Shown here piece after piece: positions 48,601 through 59,200 of a stretch of DNA of 64,000 nt. The stretch's first letter is position 1; each line of letters opens with the position of its first letter. The translations under genes and the position numbers were made by a program. The stretch is from Jannaschia seohaensis (GTDB taxonomy: Bacteria > Pseudomonadota > Alphaproteobacteria > Rhodobacterales > Rhodobacteraceae). The stretch covers positions 186,001 to 250,000 of the forward strand of contig NZ_UETC01000002.1 in NCBI RefSeq assembly GCF_900116765.1, written 5' to 3'. The notes below the pieces were generated by a model. That model saw only the letters and a list, made by a program, of their open reading frames with translations. It was not told the DNA's origin and made no database searches.

Positions 48601-49917
48601 ATGAATCGCTTCGTACTCGCCGCGGTCGCAACGACCGTGAGCGCGGGCACCGCCGTCGCGGGCGGGCTCGACCGCTCCGGCCAATCCGTTGCCGCGATCT
48701 TCGATCCGGCCAATACGCTCTCCTTCGGGCTAAGCTATGTGCAGCCGGATCTGACCGGCGCTGACACCGGCGGCACGGGGGGCAGCTATGACGCCGGCGG
48801 CGACTACGCCAATTTCGGCTGGAGCTTTACCAACGCGGTCAACGACCGGTTCAGCTATGCGATCATCGGCGATCAGCCCTTTGGCGCCGACATCCTCTAT
48901 AATGACGACCCGACCGCCTCGAACCTGGGCGGCACCAAGGCCGACCTGAGTTCCAACGCGGTGAGCTTCATCGGGAAATATCGGTTCTCGGAGCGCTTCA
49001 GCCTCTTCGGCGGCCTGCGGGCAGAACGGGCGGGCGGCGAGATCACCCTCAACGGTCTCGCCTATCAGGCGGCGCTCGGCGCGCGGGGGCTTGGCCAAGC
49101 ACTCAGCCGGGCGGCGGCGTCGGGCGATCCGCTCTCCGCGGGAGTCCTGCAAAGCGTGGGCGCGAGCGCGCCGCAGGCGTTGGCGGGCGTCGCTGTCGGC
49201 AGCCCCCAGACCCAGGCGCTGGAGCAGCAACTGCGCTCCAACCCGAGCTTCGCCCAGTCCCTGGACGCCATCCAGGCTTTCACCTCCACCGGCGGATACG
49301 ATGTCGTGATCGAGCAGGATTGGGGCCTGGGTCTCACCTTCGGCGCGGCCTATGAGATCCCCGAGATCGCCCTGCGCCTCGCCGTGACTTACCACTCCGA
49401 AGTCACCCACGACACCACGGGCAACGAGACCTCGATCCTGTTCGGCGGCACCACACTGTCCAACGACCTGAGCTTCGCCTCACCGCAATCGGTCAATATC
49501 GAATTCCAGACTGGCATCGCCGAGGACACGCTGCTCTTGGCCGGGCTGCGCTGGGCGGATTGGGGCGATTTCGATGTCATCCCCAAATTGCTGGGTTCCG
49601 ACCTTGCCAATATCGACGACAGCTATCGCTGGAGCCTCGGCGTCGCGCGGCGCTTCAACGAGAACCTCGTGGGCCTTGCGACAATCATCTACGAAAAGGA
49701 CAGAGGCACCGACACGGTGACGCCGCTGGGGCCGACGGATGGCCAGATCGGTGTCTCGCTGGGCGCGCGCTATACCTCCGGAAATCTGAACATCTCGGGC
49801 GGCATCAACTACACCAAGCTCGGCGATGCCTATGCGGGCGTGGCGAATCAGCCGGTCGCTCTGTTCGAGGATAACAGCGCCATCGGCATCGGCCTAAAGG
49901 TCGCCTACGAGTTCTGA
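48601..49917 (+). CDS. OmpP1/FadL-type outer membrane protein
   Basis: 438 residues. Signal peptide ending AGTAVAG, then GLDRSGQSVAAIFDPANTLS and many alternating beta strands ending in a terminal Phe (VAYEF), the outer membrane barrel signature. FadL-type channels import long-chain fatty acids and other hydrophobic compounds. An Ala/Ser-rich insert at about 150-220 is unusual. Upstream 188 bases (48413-48600) are A+T-rich, with TTGACG and TTGACC near 48471 and 48487 as candidate -35 boxes; AAGGGAAGAGG precedes the ATG. Confidence 0.88.
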   Translation: MNRFVLAAVATTVSAGTAVAGGLDRSGQSVAAIFDPANTLSFGLSYVQPDLTGADTGGTGGSYDAGGDYANFGWSFTNAVNDRFSYAIIGDQPFGADILYNDDPTASNLGGTKADLSSNAVSFIGKYRFSERFSLFGGLRAERAGGEITLNGLAYQAALGARGLGQALSRAAASGDPLSAGVLQSVGASAPQALAGVAVGSPQTQALEQQLRSNPSFAQSLDAIQAFTSTGGYDVVIEQDWGLGLTFGAAYEIPEIALRLAVTYHSEVTHDTTGNETSILFGGTTLSNDLSFASPQSVNIEFQTGIAEDTLLLAGLRWADWGDFDVIPKLLGSDLANIDDSYRWSLGVARRFNENLVGLATIIYEKDRGTDTVTPLGPTDGQIGVSLGARYTSGNLNISGGINYTKLGDAYAGVANQPVALFEDNSAIGIGLKVAYEF

Positions 49918-50029
49918 GCGTTTCGCGCCCGTCTCTCCCGCGCCCCGCCCGTCCCGGCGGGGCGTGTTCGTTTGCGCCGGGCGCAACTTCCGGGTCGCGC
50001 CGGAGACCGCGCGGCGCTACGCCCGCTCC

Positions 50030-50947
50030 ATGACGAGCCGCGACATCCCTTCCCGCGCCTGGGCCGAGCTGGGCCTGCTCTCGCTGATCTGGGGCGGCAG
50101 CTTCCTCGCGATCCGCACCGCGCTGGACGAGATCCCTGTCGCCACCTCGGTGGCCTACCGGGTCGGACTCGCGGCGCTGGTGCTCTGGGCCTATGTGCTC
50201 GTCCGACGCCTGCCCCTGCCCCGCGCACCGCGGATCTGGGGGGCCTTGCTGGCGATGGGGCTTCTGAACAACGTGATCCCCTTCTCGCTGATGGCCTGGG
50301 GCCAGCTCCATATCGAGACGGGGCTGACTTCGATTCTCAACGCGGGCACGGCCGTGTTCGGCGTGCTGGCGGCGGCCCTGTTTCTGGCCGACGAGTCGCT
50401 GACGCTGCGGCGCGCGATCGGCGTCGGGCTGGGTTTTTTCGGAGTAGCGACCGCCATCGGACTGGAAAACCTCGCGAATTTCGACATCCGCTCCATGGCC
50501 CAGATCGCCGTCGTACTGGGCACTATGTCCTACGCGCTGGCGGGGGTCTGGGCGCGGCTCAGGCTCCAGGGCCTCGCGCCTCAGGTGCAGGCGGCGGGGA
50601 TGCTGACCGGCTCCTCCCTGGTCATGATCCCCGTCGCGCTCTGGCTCGACGGTCCGGTCGTCCCGCAGGAGGCGAGCACGATCCTCGCGGTGGGCTACTA
50701 CGCCGTCATCGCCACGGCCGGCGCCTATCTGCTCTACTTCCGGGTCCTGGCCATGGCGGGCAGCGGCAACACGATGCTCTGCACGCTGATGGTCGCGCCG
50801 GTGGCGATCCTGCTGGGCGCGGTCCTGCGAGGCGAAGTGCTGTCGCCCAATGTCTATGCCGGTTTCGCCCTTCTCGCCCTCGGTCTCGCGCTGCTGGACG
50901 GTCGCCTGTTGCGCCGGCTGCGGCGGGGGGCTACGCCCGGTCCATGA
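50030..50947 (+). CDS. EamA/DMT-family transporter
   Basis: 305 residues, ten TM helices, two EamA repeats (LGLLSLIWGGSFLAIRTALD; GAYLLYFRVLAMAGSGNTML). Substrate unknown. ATG 50030 begins the normal N-terminus; an earlier ATG at 49964 adds 22 residues of doubtful value. The stop overlaps the next ATG by 4 bases (50944-50947), so it is coupled to the P-loop protein gene. Confidence 0.9.
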   Translation: MTSRDIPSRAWAELGLLSLIWGGSFLAIRTALDEIPVATSVAYRVGLAALVLWAYVLVRRLPLPRAPRIWGALLAMGLLNNVIPFSLMAWGQLHIETGLTSILNAGTAVFGVLAAALFLADESLTLRRAIGVGLGFFGVATAIGLENLANFDIRSMAQIAVVLGTMSYALAGVWARLRLQGLAPQVQAAGMLTGSSLVMIPVALWLDGPVVPQEASTILAVGYYAVIATAGAYLLYFRVLAMAGSGNTMLCTLMVAPVAILLGAVLRGEVLSPNVYAGFALLALGLALLDGRLLRRLRRGATPGP

Positions 50948-51816
50948 TCTACGAGACCCCGGCCGAGTGGCGCGACGCGCCGGCCAAGCGCGTGACCTTC
51001 TTCGGCATGTCCGGCCTGGGCAAGACCCACTTGTCGGAGATCCTGCGCGCGTCCGGCGAGTGGTTCCACTACTCCGTCGATTACCGCATCGGCACCGCCT
51101 ATATGGGCGAGCATATCAATGACAATCTCAAGCGCGAGGCGATGCGCGTGCCGTTCCTTGCGAACCTCTTGCGCACCGATTCGATCTATATCGGGTCGAA
51201 CATCACCTTCGATAACCTCGCGCCGCTCTCGACCTATCTGGGCCAGCCCGGCGACCCCAAGAAGGGCGGCCTGCCGCTTGCCGAATACGAGCGGCGCCAG
51301 GCGCTGCATGTGCGCGCCGAGATCAATGCGCTGCTCGACCTGCCCCATTTCATCGAGCGAGCGGGCGATATCTACGGCTACAACAATTTCGTCTGCGACT
51401 CGGGCGGCTCCACCTGCGAGGTGGTCGATGCTGAGGATCCGAACGACCCCGTCCTGACGACCCTGTCCGAAAACACGCTAATGGTCTGGATCGAAGGCAG
51501 CGACGAACACACCCAGACCCTGATCGACCGCTTCGCCCGCGCGCCCAAGCCGATGTGCTACCGCCCCGAATTCCTGACCCAGGCGTGGCAGTCTCACATG
51601 CGGCGCACCGGCCACGGCCCCGATCAGGTCGACCCCAAGGCCTTCGCCGTTGAGGCCTACACCGCCGCCATCCGCGAACGCCAGCCCCGCTATGCCGCCA
51701 TGGCCCGCAACTGGGGCGTCACCGTGCAGGCCTCCGACGTGATGCAGGTCCGCGATGCCGAGGACGTGACCGATCTCGTCGCCGGTGCCCTTGGCAGACA
51801 CGCCTCCGGCGCATAG
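50944..51816 (+). CDS. P-loop ATPase-like protein of unknown function
   Basis: 290 residues. Walker A GMSGLGKT at 21-28 after a short beta strand (KRVTFF). Further conserved-looking blocks: [56 protein letters not shown]. The fold resembles kinases or nucleotide-dependent regulators; no substrate can be assigned. Overlaps the DMT transporter stop by 4 bases, and the Rhodobacterales repeat and metA follow. Confidence 0.82.
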   Translation: MIYETPAEWRDAPAKRVTFFGMSGLGKTHLSEILRASGEWFHYSVDYRIGTAYMGEHINDNLKREAMRVPFLANLLRTDSIYIGSNITFDNLAPLSTYLGQPGDPKKGGLPLAEYERRQALHVRAEINALLDLPHFIERAGDIYGYNNFVCDSGGSTCEVVDAEDPNDPVLTTLSENTLMVWIEGSDEHTQTLIDRFARAPKPMCYRPEFLTQAWQSHMRRTGHGPDQVDPKAFAVEAYTAAIRERQPRYAAMARNWGVTVQASDVMQVRDAEDVTDLVAGALGRHASGA

Positions 51817-51861
51817 ATCCCCTCTCCACCCCAAACGGGAGACAGAAAGCTCACCGCTCCC

Positions 51862-51909
51862 TCTTCTTCCCTGTCTAAATATCCCGGGGGTCCGGGGGCT
51901 GGCCCCCGG
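51862..51909. repeat. Intergenic repeat element, copy C
   Basis: CTTCTTCCCTGTCTAAATAT then CCCGGGGGTCCGGGGGCTGG and CCCCCGG. Its reverse complement reads CCCGGGATATTTAGACAGGG AAGAAG, matching the core of copies A and B. The CCGGGGG/CCCCCGG arms form a hairpin in the leader of metA. Confidence 0.75.
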
Positions 51910-51952
51910 TCCCGCCCTAGAAGCCGACAAAACGGCCCAACGGAGGCCCGCC

Positions 51953-52903
51953 ATGCCCATCACCCTCCCCCGCGACCTTCCCGCCTACGATGTGCTGGGC
52001 CGCGAGGGCGTGATGGTCATGTCCGACCGCGCGGCCTCCCGGCAGGACATCCGGCCGATGCGGATCGGCCTGCTCAACCTGATGCCGATGAAGATCGCGA
52101 CCGAGACGCAGTTCGCCCGGCTGATCGGCGCCACGCCGCTCCAGGTCGAGCTCACGCTGATCCGCATGACCGAGCATCAGTCGAAGAACACGCCCGCCGC
52201 GCATATGGAGTCGTTCTACCGCGCCTTCCAGGACGTGAAGCACCTGAAGTTCGACGGGCTCATCGTCACCGGCTCCCCGATCGAGCATCTCCCCTTCGAG
52301 GAGGTGACCTATTGGGACGAGCTGCGCGAGGTGATGGACTGGACGCAGACGAACGTGCATTCGACCTTCGGCGTCTGCTGGGGCGCGATGGCGATGGCTT
52401 ACCATTTCCACGGCGTGCCCAAGCACATCCTGGACCATAAGCTGTTCGGCTGCTTCCGCGTCACCAACGAGGCGCCTGCCTCGCCCTATCTGCGCGGCTT
52501 CTCGGACGAATGCCTCGTGCCCGTTTCGCGCTGGACCGAGCTCTGGCGCGACGAGGTCGAGGCGGCGGGGATGGAGGTGCTGCTGGGCTCCGAGGAGACG
52601 GGGCCCTGTCTGGTCGAGGATCGGGCGCGCCGCTGCGTCCATATCTTCAACCATTTCGAGTATGACAGCGACACGCTGCAAAAAGAGTACGAGCGGGACA
52701 TCGCCAACGGGACGCCGATCAACATCCCCGGCAACTATTACCCTGACGACGATCCGACCCGCAAGCCGCAGAACCGCTGGCGCAGCCATGGACACTTGCT
52801 TTATGGCAATTGGATCAACGAGATCTATCAGACAACACCGTTCGACACCCGTCTGATCGGCACCCACCGGCAGGTCCTGGGAGCCGACCCGGAACCGCTG
52901 TGA
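51953..52903 (+). CDS. metA: Homoserine O-acetyltransferase (MetA family)
   Basis: First committed step of methionine synthesis, acylating homoserine. 316 residues. Nucleophile Cys142 in [15 protein letters not shown] and the His234/Glu236 pair in FNHFEYD. Position 111 is Glu ([12 protein letters not shown]); Glu there specifies acetyl-CoA while Gly specifies succinyl-CoA in MetA enzymes, so O-acetylhomoserine is predicted, which fits metY nearby. ATG 51953 has CGGAGG upstream. No SAM-II riboswitch seen in its leader. Confidence 0.95.
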   Translation: MPITLPRDLPAYDVLGREGVMVMSDRAASRQDIRPMRIGLLNLMPMKIATETQFARLIGATPLQVELTLIRMTEHQSKNTPAAHMESFYRAFQDVKHLKFDGLIVTGSPIEHLPFEEVTYWDELREVMDWTQTNVHSTFGVCWGAMAMAYHFHGVPKHILDHKLFGCFRVTNEAPASPYLRGFSDECLVPVSRWTELWRDEVEAAGMEVLLGSEETGPCLVEDRARRCVHIFNHFEYDSDTLQKEYERDIANGTPINIPGNYYPDDDPTRKPQNRWRSHGHLLYGNWINEIYQTTPFDTRLIGTHRQVLGADPEPL

Positions 52904-52969
52904 GCGGACGCGCCCGCGAGGCCGCGCCGACGCCATTGTTCTGCCCGCCCGGCCGCGTAGAGTGACGGC

Positions 52970-53932
52970 ATGTCGGGACACAGGCTCATCGCTGGCGGTG
53001 TGGCGACGCTCCTGACCGGAGGCGTGGCCCGGAGGGCCATGCGGCGGGAAAGCGCGGCCGAGGCCGCCTATCCTCCTCAGGGCAAGATCCTCGATGTCGG
53101 CGGCGTGCCCGTCCACGCGGTCGTGCGCGGGACCGGGCCGGATCTCGTGATGATCCACGGCGCGTCGGGCAACCTTCGGGAATTCACCTTCGATCTGATC
53201 TCGCGGCTGCAGGACCGCTATCGCTGCATCGCCTTCGACCGTCCGGGGCTGGGCTATACCGGCCGCCCCGATCCCGCCTATGCCGCTGCCTGGACCTCCC
53301 GCGCGGAAACGCCCGAGGAGCAGGCCGCACTGCTGGCTCGGGCCTATGCCCAGATCGGCGCGGGCCCGCCGATCGTGCTGGGCCACAGCTTCGGCGGCAC
53401 GGTGGCGCTGGCCTGGGCGCTGGACCACCCGGCGCGGGCGCTGGTGCTGCTGGCGGCGGCGGCGATGGAATGGGAAGGCGGGCTCGGCCCGCTCTATGCC
53501 GTGACCGCCTCGGCCCCCGGCGGCGCGCTCGCCGTGCCCGTGCTGACCGCGACGGTGACCGACGCGCAGCTGGGCGACATCACCCGGCGGATCTTCGACC
53601 CGGACCCGGTGCCCGCGGGCTATGAGGCCCATATCGGCGCGCCGCTGACGCTCCGCCGCGCCTCGCTGCGGGCCAATGCGCGCCAGGTGAACGGCCTGAA
53701 GCCCCACATCATTCGGATGCAGGCGCGCTATCCCGGTCTGACACTGCCAATCGAGTGGGTCCACGGCGATGCCGACACCATCGTCCCGGCGCAGATCCAT
53801 GCCCACCCGTTCCGCGCCCGCGTGCCGCACACGTCGCTGACGATGCTGGACGGGGTCGGCCACATGCCCCACCACGCCCGCACCGAGGCCGTGATCGCCG
53901 CCATCGACCGGGCAGCGGCCGCGGCGACCTGA
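52970..53932 (+). CDS. Alpha/beta hydrolase
   Basis: 320 residues. An N-terminal basic/hydrophobic stretch (MSGHRLIAGGVATLLTGGVA) may anchor it to the membrane. Canonical alpha/beta motifs: MIHGASGN oxyanion region, nucleophile Ser in LGHSFGG, Asp in HGDADTIVPA and His in GVGHMPHH. Substrate unknown. Set between metA and metY, 66 and 94 bases from them. Confidence 0.88.
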   Translation: MSGHRLIAGGVATLLTGGVARRAMRRESAAEAAYPPQGKILDVGGVPVHAVVRGTGPDLVMIHGASGNLREFTFDLISRLQDRYRCIAFDRPGLGYTGRPDPAYAAAWTSRAETPEEQAALLARAYAQIGAGPPIVLGHSFGGTVALAWALDHPARALVLLAAAAMEWEGGLGPLYAVTASAPGGALAVPVLTATVTDAQLGDITRRIFDPDPVPAGYEAHIGAPLTLRRASLRANARQVNGLKPHIIRMQARYPGLTLPIEWVHGDADTIVPAQIHAHPFRARVPHTSLTMLDGVGHMPHHARTEAVIAAIDRAAAAAT

Positions 53933-54026
53933 GCCTCGGCATCGTTCGCGGCGCGCGGCCCCGGTTCCCCCTGGCAGGCGCTCGGGGGCCACGTTACGTT
54001 GCGCCCCAAACGCGAGGGAGAGACCC

Positions 54027-55334
54027 ATGACCGAGACCCGCCAATACGGCTTCGACACGCTTCAAGTGCATGCCGGCAGCCATCCCGACCCGGCGACCGG
54101 CGCCCGCCAGACGCCGATCTACCAGTCCACCGCCTATGTCTTCCGCGACGCGGAGCACGCGGCCAAGCTCTTCAACCTCCAGGAGGTGGGCTACATCTAT
54201 TCCCGCCTGACCAACCCCACCGTCGCCGTCCTGCAAGAGCGGATCGCGACGCTGGAAGGCGGGATCGGCGCGGTCTGCTGTTCTTCGGGCCACGCGGCGC
54301 AGATCATGGCGCTCTTCCCGCTGATGCAACCGGGCTGCAATGTGGTCGCCTCGACCCGGCTCTATGGCGGCACGGTCACGCAGTTTTCCCAGACCATCAA
54401 GCGCTTCGGCTGGTCGGCCAAGTTCGTCGATTTCGACGACCCGCAGGCCGTGGCCGACGCCATCGACGAGAACACCCGCGCGGTCTTCGGCGAGGCCATC
54501 GCCAATCCCGGCGGCTGGATCATGGATGTGCGCGCCATCGCCGATGTGGCCGACGCGGCGGGCGTGCCGCTCATCATCGACAACACCACGGCGACCCCCT
54601 ACCTCGTGCGCCCGATCGAGCACGGCGCGACGCTCGTCGTCCACTCGACCACGAAATACCTGACCGGCAACGGCACCGTGACCGGCGGCTGCATCGTAGA
54701 CTCGGGCAAGTTCGACTGGTCCGCATCGGGCAAGTTCCCCTCCCTCTCGGAGGCCGAGCCCGCCTATCACGGCCTGCGCTTCCACGAGACTTTCGGCGGC
54801 ATGGCCTTTACGTTCCACGGAATCGCCGTGGGCCTGCGCGATCTGGGCATGACGATGAACCCGCAGGCGGCGCATTACACGCTGCTGGGCATCGAGACCC
54901 TGAGCCTCCGGATGCAGCGCCACGTCGCCAATGCCGAGAAGATCGCCGCCTGGCTGGAGACCCATCCCGCCGTCGCCGAGGTCACCTATGCGGGCCTGCC
55001 GTCGTCGCCCTATAACGCGCTGGCCAAGAAGGTCTGCCCGGAGGGCGCGGGCGGTCTGTTCACCTTCCGGCTCAAGGGCGGCTACGACGCCTGCGTGAAG
55101 TTCATCGACTCGGTCGAGATCTTCAGCCACGTCGCCAATCTGGGCGACACGCGCAGCCTCTGTATCCACTCCGCTTCCACCACCCACCGGCAGCTCTCGC
55201 CCGAGCAGCAGGAGGCGGCGGGCGCCGGGCCGGATGTGGTCCGGATCTCCATCGGGATCGAGGATGCCGACGACCTGATCGCCGATCTTGAGCAGGCGCT
55301 GGCCAAGGCCGCGCCGCAGATGGCCGCCGAGTAA
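54027..55334 (+). CDS. metY: O-acetylhomoserine sulfhydrylase
   Basis: PLP enzyme that converts O-acetylhomoserine and sulfide to homocysteine (also O-acetylserine to cysteine in many). 435 residues. FDTLQVHAGSHPDPATGARQ, YSRLTNPTVAVLQERIATLE, and the PLP-binding Lys in VVHSTTKYLTGNGTVTGG. Length and the YIYSRLTNPT motif fit the sulfhydrylase rather than cystathionine gamma-synthase. Matches the acetyl-type MetA upstream. Ends before a strong terminator. Confidence 0.95.
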   Translation: MTETRQYGFDTLQVHAGSHPDPATGARQTPIYQSTAYVFRDAEHAAKLFNLQEVGYIYSRLTNPTVAVLQERIATLEGGIGAVCCSSGHAAQIMALFPLMQPGCNVVASTRLYGGTVTQFSQTIKRFGWSAKFVDFDDPQAVADAIDENTRAVFGEAIANPGGWIMDVRAIADVADAAGVPLIIDNTTATPYLVRPIEHGATLVVHSTTKYLTGNGTVTGGCIVDSGKFDWSASGKFPSLSEAEPAYHGLRFHETFGGMAFTFHGIAVGLRDLGMTMNPQAAHYTLLGIETLSLRMQRHVANAEKIAAWLETHPAVAEVTYAGLPSSPYNALAKKVCPEGAGGLFTFRLKGGYDACVKFIDSVEIFSHVANLGDTRSLCIHSASTTHRQLSPEQQEAAGAGPDVVRISIGIEDADDLIADLEQALAKAAPQMAAE

Positions 55335-55351
55335 GGCGCACAGCAATCACC

Positions 55352-55379
55352 TGGGACAGCCCGTACGCGGGCTGTCCCA
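55352..55379. terminator. Bidirectional terminator between metY and the SIMPL gene
   Basis: Perfect 12-bp stem TGGGACAGCCCG / CGGGCTGTCCCA with loop TACG. It lies 17 bases after the metY stop and 15 from the convergent SIMPL stop, so it can serve both. Confidence 0.88.
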
Positions 55380-55394
55380 CTCGCCGGCGCGACC

Positions 55395-56081
55395 CTACTC
55401 GGCCGGGACCAGCGCGATTTCGAGCGTGACCGTCACGACTTCGGAAATCTCCCCAGGCGCGATGGGCATGGCCCGCGCCATCTCCATCTGCACCATCGGC
55501 GCGGGACCGGGCAGGTTGGCCCCGCCCTCGGCGAGCCGCAGGATCGGCCCCACCGTCAGCCCCGCCGCCTCGGCATAGAGACGCGCCTTGGCCATCGCGT
55601 CCTCGAAGGCCGCGCGGCGCGCCGCGTCCTCGGCCGGACGCGGGTCGGACATCTGGAAGCTCAGACCGTCCAGCCCGTTCGCCCCGTCATCCACCACGGC
55701 GCTCATCACCGCGCCGAGCCGGTCCAAGTCCCGCACCCGCACCGTGACCGTCGCGCGCGCCTCGTAGCCCGAGATCCGGGGCGCACCCCGATCGTCAGGC
55801 CGGTCCCAGCGCGGCTGGAGCGACACAGTGCTGCTCTGGACGTCGCGCGCGGCGACCGCCTCGGCCGAGATCCGCTCCAGCACGGCATCCATTGCGGTGG
55901 CCAGCGCGTCCATCGCCGCCTCGGCCGCCTCTGCCTCGCGGGTAACGGAAACGCGGATCGTCGCCATGTCGGGCACCTGCGTCACCTCGCCTCGTCCCTC
56001 GACGGTGAGGCGCGGCGCCTCCTGGGCGGGGGCCGCAAAGGCCATAAGCAGCGGAAAGAGTAAAAGTGTTGCAACACGCAT
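55395..56081 (-). CDS. Secreted SIMPL-domain protein
   Basis: 228 residues. Signal peptide ending AFAAPAQ, then the SIMPL (BP26/OMP28-like) fold: LTVEGRGEVTQVPDMATIRV, GYEARATVTVRVRDLDRLGA VMSAVVDDGANGL, and AMAKARLYAEAAGLTVG. Periplasmic, function unclear; Brucella BP26 is a homologous antigen. Divergent from the giant protein gene with 157 bases between. Confidence 0.9.
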   Translation of the reverse strand: MRVATLLLFPLLMAFAAPAQEAPRLTVEGRGEVTQVPDMATIRVSVTREAEAAEAAMDALATAMDAVLERISAEAVAARDVQSSTVSLQPRWDRPDDRGAPRISGYEARATVTVRVRDLDRLGAVMSAVVDDGANGLDGLSFQMSDPRPAEDAARRAAFEDAMAKARLYAEAAGLTVGPILRLAEGGANLPGPAPMVQMEMARAMPIAPGEISEVVTVTLEIALVPAE

Positions 56082-56238
56082 AGCGGCTCGTCCTCGAAAT
56101 GATCCTTCCCCACCACACTATCGCCGCAAGCCATCGGGTCAGCCCGGATTCTTTCCATCGGCGGAGGCTTGCCTTAAGCTCGATCCAGACCCCAGGTCGT
56201 TCTCGCGACGGCCCGCCCCTCGTGCTAGGCCCGACCCG

Positions 56239-59200
56239 ATGACACCTCAAATCGCCCTGGACCTGACACTCGACACGATCACCGTGCTGAGCCGCGCGCC
56301 CGAAGGCGGCTGGTGGCGCGAGGGCACGGTGCGCCTGACCGACCCGGACATGCCCGAGCGTCTGGCCCAGCTGCGCGACGTGGCCGAGCGGCGGGTCGGC
56401 GCCGATTTCGTCTCGGTGCTCGTGCTGCCCGACAGTCAGCTTCTCTACACCTCGCTGGAGCGGGACGACCGCCGCCCGGACGAGACGATCCGCTCTCTGC
56501 TCAAGGGGCGCACGCCCTATGACGTGGCGGACCTGACCTGGGACTACGTGGAGCGGGGCGACCGGCTGCAAGTGGCGGTCGTGGCCCTCGACACGCTGAT
56601 GGAGGCGGAGAGCTTCGCCGCGGAATACGGCTTCCGCCCCGTGGCCGTCGCCGCCAACCCGAACGATCCGGCCTATCCCGGCATCCCGTCCTTCGGGAAG
56701 ACGGGGCTGGCAGGGGATCTTCTGGCGGGCGACACGCTGGAGTTGATGATTGAGGACGGCTTCCGCGCCGTCCCCGCCCCGCCCCTGCCGGAGCCGGTTG
56801 AGGAAAGCGCGACGCCTGACTCCAAGGCCGCGCCAGCGGAGGAAGCGCCCATCCCGTTCGACGCCTCCGAGGACGCGGCGCAGGATGTCGCCGAGACCGA
56901 GGCCCCGGCGCCCCCCAGCGCCGAGGACGCGCCGCTCACATTCCGGCCCACGCCCCCGACCCCGGACCAGGGCGCGGCGTCCGACCCGGCGGACACGCCC
57001 GGCTTCGTGAGCACCCGCGCCGCCGCGCCGGCCGCCCCGACCCCACCGGAAGCCCGCGCCGCCAATGGTGACCGCCTGGCCCGCATCACGCCCCGGCTGA
57101 CCGCGACCCCCGCGCTGGGTGCCGGACGGGACGCGCCTCCGCTACCGACCCCCGCCGATATCGAGGCGCAGGGCACGCGCGGTGCACGCTATCCCATCTC
57201 GACCTCGCGCCCAGCCGAGCCCCCGATGACCGCGTCGCCATCGACGCCGCCCCGGTTCGATGCCCCGAAAAAGTCCGCCCCCGCGGAGGACGCGCCGCCC
57301 CCGCAAACCTTCGACGCGCCCAAGAAAAACTCTGCCCCCACCATCGAGGACAGCCCCGGCCGCACCGGGCCGAAGGCGCTCAAGGCCCCACCGGTCGCGC
57401 CCCCGGGCAGCTTTGCCGCCCATCTGAAGCGACGGGCCACCGATCCGGACGCCGTGGCCGAATGGGAAGAGGCGAACGCGCGCCGCAAGGCCGAGGGCGG
57501 GGAGGCCGCCAAGACTCCGGCGCCTGCCCCCGACCGGCCCAAGCGCTACCAGGTCGCCCCCGAGGACGCGCCCGCCAGCCTTGCCGCCCGGATCAAGCGC
57601 CGCGCGGAGGAGCAGCGCGCGCAGGAGGCCGCCGCGCCGAACCGGTCTGACGCCGACCCGAAGACCCCCAGCGAGGCCGAGTCGCTTGCCTTGCCGGGCA
57701 TCGCCCGGGCCCAGGCGGCCGAAGCGCGGGGCGGCGCGCGGCTGGGGCTGATGCTCACCCTTGGCCTGCTGGCGATCCTGATCCTCGTCGGTCTGGGCGC
57801 CACGCTGCTCGGCGACGACGCCGCGACCGCCCAGGAAGAGACCCGGGCCCCGGCCGCGGGTGCGGTGACGCTGCTGCCCACGACCCCGGACCCGTCCGAG
57901 GAGCGCGAAATCGCGGCGCTTCCTGCGGTCACCGTCGCGCCTGCGGAGGCCTCGGACCCGGCCGCCCTGCTGCCCGAGCCGGGTTCGGTCACGACCGGCC
58001 GGGCGGGCCCCGCGGGGATCTCGGCACCGACACCGATCGAGACGCCCCTCCTGGCCCGCAGCCTGCCCGAGGATCCGCAATCTGAGGAACATATCCAGGC
58101 CAGCGTCGCGCCCGGGCTCGCCCAGCCCCCCTCCTTCGAGACCGCCCCGACCGCCGAAACGACGCCCGCAGTCTTCATCGGCATCTGGAAGGCCGATGGG
58201 GATTTCGACGCGCCGGACCGGATCGCACCGCCCGCCATCCCGGGATCGCCGGTGGTGGAGGCCGCGCTGGACCCGGCGCTTTCCGGGCCGGCCATGGCGG
58301 GCCTGCCCACGGTCGCGACCGCGCCGGACCCGCTCACCCCGCGACGCAACCCGCCGCCAGTAGAGCTGATCGAGAGCCGCGACGCGGCGCTCGGCCTGAC
58401 GCCTGCGACGCGGGAATGGACCGTGTTGCCAACGGGCTATGCGCTTTTGCGCGGCCAGCCCGCGGCCTTGCCGCGTCCCCGGCCTGGCGGCGCGGCCGAG
58501 GCCCGTCTCGCGGCATTGGCGGCGCAAGCCGAGGCCGTCGCCCCCGAGCCGACGCAGACCGAGACCGTCGAAGCGGAGCGGAACGTCGCGGCGGACGCGA
58601 CCGAGGCCACGCTCGACGCGGTGGCCGACATACCGGCGCCGTCCGCGCCGGCCTCTCCTGCCTTCGCCTCGCTCGCGACTGCGGCGCTCGACCGGCTCGC
58701 CGCCCCGGAAGAGGCCGAAATCACCCTCGTCGCGGCGACAACAGAGGGCACGCTCGCCCCCGGCGGCTACACCGTTCTCCAAGGCCGCCCGGCCACGCTC
58801 CCGCTGCGCCGCCCCGAGACGGAGGCGGAAACCAGCGCCGCCCCGGACCCGGCTTCGCCCGAACCGAATGCGGCCGAGGCCGAGACCGGACCGCCGGAGC
58901 CGGCCCCGGAAGGCGTCGTCGCCCCTGGCGGCTTCACGCTCCTGGAAGGCCGGCCCGACGCCTTCCCCGCGCCCCGGCCCGAGGATGGCGACGCCGCCGC
59001 GACCGACCCTTCGCCAGAGGCTGCGCCCCTTCAGGACGCGACGGCCGCCGCCGAGGCGAGAGTGACCGAGGCTGCGCTGATCGCGCCGAGCGAAGAGGGC
59101 GTTCTGGCGCCGGGGGGCTACACGCTCCTGCTTGGCCGCCCGGAGACGCTCCCCGCGCCTCGCCCCGTGACCGAGGAGACCAGCGGGGCGACCGACGCGC

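Noticed and set aside
50014-50948. Shared CTACGCCCG(C/G)TCCATGA string at the starts of two neighbouring genes (about 50018 and 50932)
   Set aside because: Seventeen bases with one difference, but it encodes part of unrelated frames and no further similarity flanks it; chance is likely.
51817-51952. SAM-II riboswitch in front of metA or metY
   Set aside because: The leaders (51817-51952 and 53933-54026) lack the conserved SAM-II pseudoknot sequences; the metA leader instead holds repeat copy C.
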